Assembly (NCBI GenBank): GCA_963932465.1
Contig: OZ010791.1
Span: 157,784,012 to 157,848,011, forward strand
Reading direction: 5' to 3'
DNA from: Maratus speciosus
Taxonomy: Eukaryota > Arthropoda > Arachnida > Araneae > Salticidae
DNA: 64,000 nucleotides
Position numbers and translations under genes: made by a program. The notes under the pieces are model-generated. The model was given only the letters and a program-made list of their open reading frames with translations, did no database searches and was not told where the DNA came from. Shown in pieces: positions 34,372 to 43,945 of the stretch; position 1 is the stretch's first letter, and every line of letters begins with the position of its first letter.

Positions 34372-35525
34372 TTTTTTTTTTTAACCATTTGGAAAAATGT
34401 TTATTGTTCTCGTCAGGGTAGGAAATCAAAAGCATATCTGAACGTTTTCATTGGTTTAATCCGCAATTTATTCGTTATCTGATTGGTATATACAGTAATC
34501 TGTATTTCCCTTTGGTTTCAACAACGATGGACAACAGAGTGTTGCCACTATGACAAAAAAGTAATAAAAACTACAAAAAAAATTAATAATTCAGAAATAA
34601 ATTGAGATACAGCTTTCAAACAAATTGCATTTAAAAGTACATTTTTTTTTCTATCCGACGGTATAAAAAGTAATATTGTGAGATGTTTAGAAGTTTAAGA
34701 ATGAAATTTTATTTAAAATTGGTCGTGAGATTTTTTGGAAATCTGATGATAGAAAAGCCTTTTCCCGAACAGCCAATGAAATGCTTGGATATTTACGTAA
34801 GTTTCAGGTGGATAATACTTAAGTTTCATGAAATCTGACGGGTCGCAGGCGATATTTTTGCTCATGAAGACTTTTCCATCTAGTGCTGCGGTTGCAGCCT
34901 TACCGACTTATATAAGTGAGAGATGCCAAGCTGGGCATCGTCCTTGTGGTTTAGTGGTAGAGCACTGGAGATCTATTCCAGGGGCCCGGGTTCGAGTCCC
35001 GGCTTGGACATTTTTCACTAAGTTGGTTTATGACTTGTTAGCATTGTGATTATTCACGTATTTGATATTCTTAAGTATTATCCACCTGAAACTTACGTAA
35101 ATATCCAAGCATTTCATTGGCTGTTCGGGAAAAGGCTTTTCCATCGTCAGATTTCCAAGAAATCTGACGACCCATTTTAAATGAAATTTGATTCTTAAAC
35201 TTCTAAACATCCGACAATATTACTTTTTACACCGTCGGATAGAGAAAAAAATGTATTTTTAAATGCAATTTGCTTGAAAGCTGTATCTCAATTTGTTTCT
35301 GAGTTATTATATTTTTTTTGTAGTTTTTATTACTTTTTTGTCATAGTGGCAACAGAAGGTATCCATCGTTGTTGAAAGTAAAGGGAAATACAGATTACTG
35401 TATAGACCAGTCATAAAACGAATAAAATGCGGATTAAACCAATGAAAACCTTCAGATATGCTTTTAATTTCCCATCCTGACGAGAACAATAACCATTTTT
35501 CCAAATGGTTAAAAAAAAAAAAAAT
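34372..35525. mobile_element. Foldback element with tRNA-like centre, about 1.15 kb
   Basis: The left arm (about 34381-34825) and right arm (about 35065-35512) are inverted copies. They share AACCATTTGGAAAAATG at the outer ends, GTTGCCACTATGACAAAAAA, TATCCGACGGT and AATGCTTGGATATTTACGTA. The outer ends are T-run/A-run. The 240-bp centre is not part of the palindrome and contains a tRNA-like sequence (34940-35010). ORFs called in the arms are by-products. Confidence 0.85.
34940..35010 (+). ncRNA. tRNA-like sequence, probably a tRNA pseudogene or SINE head
   Basis: An A box (TGGTTTAGTGG) and B box (GGTTCGAGTCC) are in the normal spacing. A perfect T arm (CCGGG/CCCGG around TTCGAGT) and a perfect 5-bp anticodon stem (CTGGA/TCCAG) are visible. 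Loop position 33 is A rather than the invariant T (anticodon would read TCT), and the acceptor stem GTCCTTG/CTTGGAC has two T-T mismatches. It is therefore probably not a working tRNA, but the pol III promoter looks intact. It is distinct from the SINE head at 35.8 kb. Confidence 0.6.
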
Positions 35526-36284
35526 GCATGTGAAGGAAAAAAAACTTAATAACATTTCTGAAATATTAAAACTGAGATAAAGATCCTTCAATTTATTTTT
35601 CTCCTCTAAATTCACGCTGATAGCGAAGTATCTTTCAGTACCATTGCACCCTACAAGATTATTGTGGTACAATTTAGAAATCTTATTTTATGTTTATTGT
35701 TTTTTAAGGTTTGATTCATAATAATTTATCATTTTATTTTATTTTATTTCGTTTTGATTTGTAATCAACTCCATTATATTGGGATAAAATTTGTTCTGAG
35801 AATCTTTCTTAAAAAGCCCCACCAGTGGCTGACAGGCTCTGCTCTCGAAGCTGGTAGACGGGAGGTGCTGGGTTCGAACCCAATCGCGCCCGTTGGCTTA
35901 ACCGTTCGGAGTTTTCTTCGAATCTTGGGAAACCTTGCGTAAATGCGGATTGGTTCCCCTTGGAAAGACCTCCACGGAGGGTACTCCCCCTTGGGCCTTT
36001 ATCCCTCGTGCAAATAATCGGCCGTCATAAATAACACCTGACACCTTTCTTGAAAAATAGAAATGTTAATGCTAGAAATCTTAAAGCAACTTAGATATAT
36101 GTATTGCCAAGCGAAATAAAACAAGGAAAAATCCTAAAAGTATTAAAAACAAAAATCCCCAGCTATGCATAGGAGAGAAAAAACATTAATTGCATTTCTG
36201 AAGTATTAAAACTGAGATAAAGAAGCTTTGTTTTCAAGTCGATTGTGAAGCACCTTTCACTGCACTATACACTAGGTTTGAGAG
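35526..36284. repeat. Copy of the 390-bp dispersed repeat, split by a SINE
   Basis: The two parts (35526-35815 and 36045-36284) join into one copy of the family seen at 38126-39370: CTACAAGATTATTGYGGTACAATTTAG...ATTAAAACTGAGATAAAG...TTTCACTGCACTATAC. The SINE at 35816 interrupts it, and the foldback element at 36285 truncates it. Confidence 0.75.
35816..36044 (+). mobile_element. tRNA-derived SINE, copy 3
   Basis: The plus-strand copy has a clear pol III promoter: A box TGGCTGACAGG (35826-35836) and B box GGTTCGAACCC (35871-35881). The body ends in GTCATAAATAACACC. A 12-13-bp target duplication CTTTCTTAAAAA / CTTTCTTGAAAAA (35804-35815 and 36045-36057) flanks it. The 62-codon ORF across it is a by-product. 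Confidence 0.92.
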
Positions 36285-36769
36285 AATTTTTTTTCTTCAA
36301 ATCAAAATTGGGCGGGATGGGAAAGATCTATCAGAGAAAGTTCTATCAGAAAGTTCTCTATCAGATCCTCATTCTGAATATAAAATCTCTTCGAAAAATA
36401 TTAATATTAAATACTGCCCCAAGGTCATTGAATATTGAGAAAAAACGTAAAAGTTGTGCATTTTCCCATTTTTTTCCCTCAAATATACAAACTATTAATA
36501 TTAATTTAATTTAAAAGGTTAATCTTTAAATTATTATTATTACTATTACATATTTATAGTAAAATTATGTATACTATTTATATCAAATTCTCCGTTATTA
36601 TACTAACTCAAAGACTATACTTTTTTAAATATATGAAATTTGGGTAATTGTAATTGTATTATATTTTTTACTTAACCTATGTAAGAAAATATAATTGGAA
36701 ATTATTCTTAAAGAACTATAGTAATAAGGTAAAAATAATTTACTATTACAATTTACAAGCAATGGAGTT

Positions 36770-37124
36770 ACCATTTTATAGTAGTCCATACTGTTTTTTT
36801 GCTTTCAAAAACTGGCATTTTTTTCCGAGACTCCAGACAAGTTTTAATGAACCCATTGCGTCTCAAAGGACCACAAACAGCAGAAAAAATCTCCGTAACA
36901 AGTTTAAGCCATCTTTAAGGGGCTTGATTGTGACAAGGGAATAGTTTAATCTTAGGTAAGATGTTTTCATCAATTGCCTTTGGATTTAGGATACACTTTG
37001 TAAGAATGTTATGATCTAAGGACTTAGATAATGATGGTTCTGGCACGGTCACTTCAGTCCAATTTATAAAACCGATATAGCCTTTGGCTTCAAAATTGAT
37101 CTCAGGTAATTTGAACAAACGCAA
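36770..37124 (-). pseudogene. C-terminal remnant of an uncharacterised repeated protein (left arm)
   Basis: The minus-strand frame reads FKLPEINFEAK, GFINWTEVTVPEPSL, LDHNILTKCILNPKAID, a stop, then KLVTEIFSAVCG, NGFIKTCLESRKKMPVFE. The right arm encodes the same segment with different damage. The pattern (FINW..., EPPL, PCHNQA, LVTEAS, DGFI, SRKxMPVF) resembles uncharacterised proteins I recall as repeated in arthropod genomes. No function is assigned. Confidence 0.6.
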
Positions 37125-37186
37125 AGAATTTCTGGACTTTCAAGATTTTATTATTCTGCGTAGAGCTAACGTTCTTACATAGTAAG

Positions 37187-37500
37187 TGTATCGATTTTAT
37201 AAATTGGGCTGAAGTGACCATTACAGAACCACCATTAACTAAGTTCTTAGATCATAACATTCTTACAAAGTGTATCCTAAATCCAAAGGCAATAGATGAA
37301 GACATCTTACCTAAGATTAAACTATCCCCTTGATACAATCAAGCCACTGAAAGATGTGTGAGACTTGTTACGGAGGCTTCTTCTGCTGTTTGTGGTCCTT
37401 TGAGACAAGATGGGTTCATTAAAACTTGTCTGGAGTCTCGAAAAAACATACCAGTTTTTGAAACCAAAAAACAGTATGGACTACTATGAAAAGGTAACTT
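37187..37500 (+). pseudogene. C-terminal remnant of an uncharacterised repeated protein (right arm)
   Basis: The plus-strand frame reads CIDFINWAEVTITEPPL, LDHNILTKCILNPKAIDE, a UGA where the left arm has Cys-containing FPCHNQA, then ATERCVRLVTEASSAVCG, QDGFIKTCLESRKNIPVFE. It is an inverted copy of the left-arm remnant. Both arms conserve the coding sequence better than chance ORFs would, so the parent was a real gene captured in the palindrome. Confidence 0.6.
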
Positions 37501-37710
37501 CATTACTTGTAAATTGTAATAGTAAATTACTTTTACCTTATTACTATAGTTCTTTCAGAATAATTTCAAATTATATTTTTTTACATAGGTTAAGTATAAA
37601 ACATAAAACAATTACAATTACCCAAATTCCATATATTTAAAAAAAGTATAGTCGTTGAGTTAGTGTAATAAAAGCGAATTTGATATAAATATTACATAAT
37701 TTTGCTATAA

Positions 37711-37746
<36 letters not shown>

Positions 37747-38125
37747 TCGATGATCAACCTTTTAAATTAAATTAATAGTTTGTATGTTTGAGGAAAACAA
37801 TGGGAAAATACACAACTTTTACGTTTTTTCTCAATATTCAATGATCTTGGGGTAGTATTAATATTTTTCAAAGATATTTTATATTTTGAATGAAGATATG
37901 ATAGAGCAACTTTCCCACACCGCGCCATTTTTATTTGGAGAAAGAAAAATTTTTCCATAAGCGAGCGCTTTTACTTTTTTTCTCAATATTCAATGACCTT
38001 GGGACAGTATTTAATATTAATATTTTTCAAAGAAATTATATACTCAGAATGAGGATATGACAGAGCAACTTTCCCACCCCGCCCAATTTTGATTTGAAGA
38101 AAAAAAAATTACATAGGCGAGCGCT

Positions 38126-39420
38126 CCACCCTACTGTACACTTGAAGATTATTGCAGTACAATTTAGGAATCTTATTTTATATTTATTGGTTTTTAAGAT
38201 TTAATTCATACATTAAAATAATTTATCATTTAAGTTATTTTTTTTTGTTTGAATCTGTAATAAATTTTATTGTTTGAATCTGTAATTTATTATATTGGGG
38301 TAAAATTTCTTCTGAAGTCTTTCTTAAAAAAATACAAATTTTAATGTTAGAAAACTTACAGTCATTTAGATATATCACCACGCGAAATAAAACGAGAAAA
38401 AAATCCTATAAATATTAAAAACAAAAATCCCCAACTATGCATGTGAGAAAAAAAATTAATTACATTTCTGAGGTATTAAAATTGAGATAAAGAAGCTTTA
38501 ATTTGTTTTCGCGCTGATAGTGAAGTACCTTTCACTGCACTATACACCTAGAAGATGATTGCAGTACAATTTAGAAATATTATTTTATATTTATTGGTTT
38601 TTAAGATTTAGTTCATATATTAAAATAATTTATCATTTTATTTTATTTTGTTTGAATCTCTAATGTACTCCATTATCTTGGGGTAAAATTTCTTTTAAGA
38701 TGCTTTCTCAAAAGCAAGACAAATTTTAATGGTAGAAAAATTAAAGTCATTCACATATATTGTCACAAGAAATAGAAGGAAAAAATCACAAAAGAAATAT
38801 GCATGTGACTAAGGATTATAATTTCACTCCCGAAGTATTAAAACTGAGATTAAAGAAGTTTCATTCATTATTTTTATACCCTAAATATTCCCTGATAATG
38901 AAGTACTTTTCAATGCACCATATGCATGCGATATTATTGCAGTACAATTTTAAAATCTTAATTTTATTTTTATTGTTTTTTAAGATTTCATTCATACCTC
39001 GAAATTTCTTATCATATTATTTTATTTTATCTCTTTTGTATCTGTTAAAAATACCATTACCAAACAGGTAATTTTTATTTCAAATATCTTTGTTAAGAAA
39101 GAAAATTAATTTTACTGCTGCAAAACTTAAACTTAACATTCATCGCCACAGAGAAAAAGAAGGGAAAAGAACCCTGAGTAATATTGATGTGAGGAAAGAC
39201 TTTAATTACATTCGAGAAGTATTAAAACAGTAATTAAAGCTTCACTTATTATTTTTATCTGCTTAATTCCCTCTGAAAATGGCATGCCTTTCAATGCACC
39301 ATCCACTTGCAAGTTTATTGCGGTACAATATAAAAATCTTATTTTTCTTTTATTAGCCTTTTATATCTGATGTGGAAAATAAACACACAGTTAAATTTTC
39401 AATACTAAAGTATTCTTTGT
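38126..39420. repeat. About three tandem copies of a 390-bp unit
   Basis: Copies begin near 38140, 38545 and 38930 with the block CACTGCACYATAYAC...GATTATTGCAGTACAATTTA, followed by TTATATTTATTGGTTTTTAAGATTTA and ATTAAAACTGAGATAAAGAAG. Relatives lie at 18130-18420 and 35526-36284. Confidence 0.85.
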
Positions 39421-39960
39421 TATATTTAAAACTTCTTTTTCTTTTTTTTTTTTTTTTTTTTTTGTTTAAGAAAAAAATACAGAAAGAAAATATAAGTAAA
39501 TTGATTGAATCAGTGCAGTATCCAAGGTAGGTTGTAAGAATATTTTGCTTTTAATATTTTACTGTGTGTTCTTTATGTCTGTAAAAAACATTTTAAATCA
39601 TGTAATGAATAAAACATGTTTCTAATGTTTTAATAGAAATCAAAGCACAATAGATGAACTTTGTAGTTGAATCCTAGTTCCTACCAGTATTTTTAGTGAA
39701 CTTTTTCTGCTACTTTTTCCAAATATTTTAAACAATTAAAAAAAATAATAATAATAATTAAATAAATAAATAAAATAATAACGGGAAGTAAAAGATGATT
39801 TCAGTAAATCGTATAGTAAAAGTGGAAATAAAATTAGATTAAAGCGAAATTATCAAATTAGAATGCAATAACAAAATGAAAGTGATTATTAAACGGATTC
39901 TTTTTACGGCTCTTAACACGTATAATTTCAAGTCATTTTAATGTAAGCGTACAATAACCG
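39421..39960. other. AT-rich spacer, nothing recognised
   Basis: It contains a poly-T run (about 39440-39463) and short AAT/AAAT runs near 39740-39780. Confidence 0.5.
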
Positions 39961-42900
39961 TACAGGAAAGAGCTGGTGCGCTAAATTTAGTATATATTAC
40001 TACCAGTACACTACTAATATACAAGTTTAAATAGTTTAATTAAAATAATTTTTCATAAAACGGTTATATACCTAAATGCAGCTGAAAGTATCTAGAAGAG
40101 GTTATTTAATCCAATATGTTTAAAAAAAAACCCACTTTTATGTTACTTAAGTTGTTTATAATTAAATGAAATATTTTTAAACATTGAAATGATGAAATAA
40201 ATAAATGAAGAGTTTTGTATTATGTAAGCTTAGAATTAATGTAAATATGGAATTCAAACAATTCTTAGCAAGTATAAGATCATGTCATTGCAAACATGTT
40301 ACATGTTAAAACTGTATCAAGGACCTGAATACAACATCAGTGATGTAATAGTAGTAATTATCTTAATAAGCAAAAGAAGTATATTGTAACTATATAGGGA
40401 GGTTGGGAAGGATGCACAAAATCTAGTATGCATTTTTTTTTTTTTTTTAATTTAAATAAACCGGCAGAGGATAAGTGTTGATGCACCAAATTTTGTATGT
40501 TTTTTTTAAAGTTTAAATTGTTTAATTTAAAGAGCTTACATTCTACAGTTAAACGTAACTTAGAGTTAAATTCTACAATTTTTCGTGAAATGGTTAAAGC
40601 AACTGAAAATGTTCATAATGCGGTTATTTCTCTTAATAGGGTCATTCCATGCAAAATGAGCAAATCAGCTGTGGCAGACATCTCACAGATTTTAATGAAA
40701 ATCAGTCTATAAGTAGATTATATCTATTTATGAGTAAATGTAAAATAATGGATTTCAGGATTGTTTATTTAAGTATTAAAATTTTCATGAAAAGTGAATG
40801 CAAAATCGAGGTTTTGTCTACATGCTTAAATATTCAATTTCGATTATTAGCCTTAGGAATGGAAAGACTATATTAAAAATTATTTATAATTAGGAATGAA
40901 TAATAATTAACAGATTGGAGTAAGTTAGTAATTGTATCTTTATTCCGTAATGAGAAAAAAAATATTTTTAAAAAATTTTCAGGGAAAATGCGATATTTCT
41001 ATTACTCGATTAAGCATGAAGGACAGCTCTTACAAGGTTGTTTTTTTTTCTACGTTATAGCTAAAATTGTATATTTTAAATATCGAAAGTTTCATTCTTG
41101 CCTTTTTATTCCTTAATGAGAAAAAAAAAATAGTAAAAAATGTTAAGTGTGAAATGCAATATTTCTATCACTTTTTTTTAAAGTGAAGGAAAGCTTTATT
41201 AAACTTTTAAATTCTTTGATATTGTAGATAAAGGTGTATATTTTAAATATAGACACTTTTATTCTTGCTTTCAGTTTATTTTTGCCTGAAGAGTATTTTA
41301 AATTAGAGTAGAAAGAAATTACTGAATAGAAATAAAAACTATATATTAATTTTAAATCCAAATAAAAAAACTAGATGGCAGCACCAAATTTGTTTTCCCA
41401 TGAAATCATGCAATATTTTAAGAAAAGCGCCAGAATTCAAAAGAGGAATAGCGAATGGAATGTAGCAAACATTACTATTTTGAACCCATTTTTGTTATGT
41501 TAGGAATCAAAAGGCAATCTTGATTTTTTTTTTAACATATCATGGACTTGTTAATCTTTATGTCTAATCAATATTGTTAAGGTCGGATCTGTCCTTTATT
41601 TATTTTTGGCTCATACAAAAGAGGAAAAATCACGATTTTGTAATTTTTTTTTTTTAATTTCTATTTTTTTTTTTTTTTTTTTAAGATGAAGGAAATAAAT
41701 GGCGACTTTCAAACTTGGGAAATTCGATCTCCATATGTCATACTACATCAGGCATTATTTTCACAGACGTGTTTTATTCCTTGGATTTTTATAACGTTTC
41801 TAATTTTCTCAAAATTCGCAAATTTTCAATTTTTACAAGCAATTTATAATTAATGATGGTGTTACTAGATTATTATTACTCAATAAATAGGAAGATAATT
41901 TTTCAGAGTTTACAAAATTATTAAAAAAATTCCTTTCTGTTAAATAGTTCTCAAGATACAGAACTTCAAACTTGCAACTTTGGACGATTGCGCACATGCC
42001 ATTCTAGATCACAAGTTTTTTAAATGTCCAAAACTGCTAAAAAAATTTATTTTTTCTCAAGATATTTTGCAGAGCATTACTTGAATATGAATTGAACCTC
42101 TGCATCGAATTTTATTAAAATTTGTTAGTATGTGGCCACGACTTTTTTTTTAATTTTTGCTCATTTTACGTGGAATGACCCAATATGGATTAAAAGTGTA
42201 CTATTCAAATTGTTTCTCTTAAAGGGAAATATTCTTAAGTATTAAAACGATGTATTACAAATGGGAGTTATAAATAGTAATGAAGATTTATATACTAATC
42301 TACAAACTTGAGTAAATACGAAATTTTACCGATTCATAGTAAGCATAAAATTATGTGATTGTGAGCATATTATAACTATATGTAGGGCTTGAGTGCAACT
42401 GTAATAATGTGATAGCAGTAGTTATCTTAGTAAACGGAAGTTCAAGTCATTGTAAAATAAGTATATTACGAATGTATGGGAGGTGAGGTGATGCATCAAA
42501 TTAGATTGCATTTTCTTAGGTTTAAACAGTTAGACCGACAAAGGAGGAGTTGCGGTGCATTAAATTTAGTATGTAATTTTTAAAAGTTTAAATACTTTAA
42601 TTTAAAACTATCTGCATTATTTCTATTTGCGTCTTAAAAAAGTTTTTTGTAAAATGGTTTCTTTTAAAAGCAATTAAAAATGTTCATAAAGTGGTTATTT
42701 CTCTTAATATGGATTAAAAGTGCACTTTATACAATTCAAATTTAAAAATTCAAATGATGAATTATAATTGTATCAAGAGCTATGCAGTAATCTACAATGT
42801 ATGTGAATATGAAATTAGCCAAGCATAAGAATAAGTCATAATATACATATTTTAACTCTATGTAGAACCTGAATAAAGTATATGCCGAGGAGGAGAGAAG

Positions 42901-43060
42901 GAAGCGCAGCAAATTAAATATGCATTTTTTTAAAGTTTAAAGAGTTTAATATTAAAAATTCTGCAGGTGTTTCTGGTTAAGTTTTAAAGCAATTTTTCGT
43001 GAAACGGATACTTCCAAAGGCAATTGGAAATATTCATAAAGGGATTATTTCACAATACAT
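39961..43060. repeat. Degenerate tandem repeat, about 300-500-bp units, interrupted by a TIR element
   Basis: The order GTGCRYTAAATTTAGTATG, AGTTTAAATxxTTTAATT, TTTTTCGTGAAAYGGTT, AAATGTTCATAAxGxGGTTATTTCTCTTAATA recurs near 39975, 40485, 42560 and 42905. The copy at 40485 is split by the insertion at 40639-42181; its continuation (AATATGGATTAAAAGTG) resumes at 42182 and matches the intact copy at about 42707. Confidence 0.8.
40639..42181. mobile_element. 1.54-kb TIR element, non-autonomous, with a 4-bp duplication
   Basis: The left end GGGTCATTCCATGCAAAATG and the right end, inverted GGGTCATTCCACGTAAAATG, are TIRs of about 26 bp. Comparison with the intact repeat copy (CTTAATATGG) shows AATA duplicated on both sides. 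A 4-bp duplication with these ends would fit Sola-type elements, but this is not established. The interior has a 2-copy tandem duplication of about 170 bp (40925-41290) and no transposase. Confidence 0.8.
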
Positions 43061-43220
43061 ATATATTCTAATGCACTAATTTTCTACTTTCCACTTATTT
43101 TTGGCATTTCCTAATATGATATTTTTCTATCTATAAAAATGAATGTAAATAACATGCGGAATTGATAAAATAACAACTGCATAACTGAAATTAATACATG
43201 TTGTTAATACATAAAGTTAA

Positions 43221-43741
43221 CGCTTTGTGTCCCAAATTATGAATTCATAAAAATTTCATCTTCTAAAGAATTTTTCGTAAATTTTTGAAACTACATTAGA
43301 ATATTTACACAATCATTTATTAAATTTTAGAAGGATTTTGCCAATTAAAATTTATTAATTAAATTTGAATTTATAGGTATTTCGTGCGATATGTATAACT
43401 CCACTCAAATCTTTTATTTAAAATATTTTTTTTTAAATATTTTCTAGAAGTGGGAAATTACAAATATAATGTTCTTACAATAGAAATATAGAAATATTTC
43501 CAAACTGAAACTTTTCCCTCCCAATCTTTCAACGTTAAGAAAACTAAAAAGATACAAAGTCAAACGAAATCATTCTTTTAAAATTGTATTTGTTTAGTGC
43601 AACCAATAATGCTTTTGGAACAAGATAAAGTAAAGTGCCTATAACTCATTCTAAACTGTATTACTAGTAATCGATGTATTAAATGCATTTTATAACAAGT
43701 TATTTTAATGGTACTTTAAAGTACCGTCGGGGCATAAAGGT
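43221..43741. mobile_element. piggyBac-type MITE, copy 2
   Basis: TTAA flanks it at 43217-43220 and 43742-43745. The terminal inverted repeats are CGCTTTGTGTCCC and inverted ACCTTTATGCCCC. It is homologous over its length to 18624-19153, including the near-terminal palindrome GGTACTTTAAAGTACC. Confidence 0.82.
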
Positions 43742-43945
43742 TTAATACACTGTGTGTGCCTAGAGTTGAAGAAAATGTTGAAAGTGTTTAATTTCATGCG
43801 ATAGCATATGAAGGGAGGTCCAGAATGAAATAGGCCCTAGGTCCTTCTTTGCCTTCATTGGCTCATAACTGAATGTAGGCATTAAAAAGTATTCATTTCA
43901 CGATTCTACGAGTGCTCATCTTAATTTCACTGAATAGATTATCTA

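Larger units (their letters stand above)
36285..38125. mobile_element. Large foldback element carrying a protein remnant in both arms
   Basis: The arms run from TTCTTCAAATCAAAATTGGG (36297) inward to about 37068, and from about 37187 outward to the inverted CCCAATTTTGATTTGAAGAA near 38090. Matching blocks cover most of 36.3-37.07 kb. The right arm has an extra partial duplication of its outer 150 bp (37860-38060). The element is inserted in the 390-bp repeat, whose sequence resumes at about 38140 (TGAAGATTATTGCAG). Confidence 0.82.

Noticed and set aside
34940..35010. Functional tRNA-Arg(TCT)
   Set aside because: Position 33 is A instead of T and the acceptor stem has two mismatches, so it is kept only as a tRNA-like sequence.
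35307..35672. 121-codon minus-strand ORF
   Set aside because: It runs through the right arm of the foldback element into an unrelated repeat. The left arm does not preserve it.
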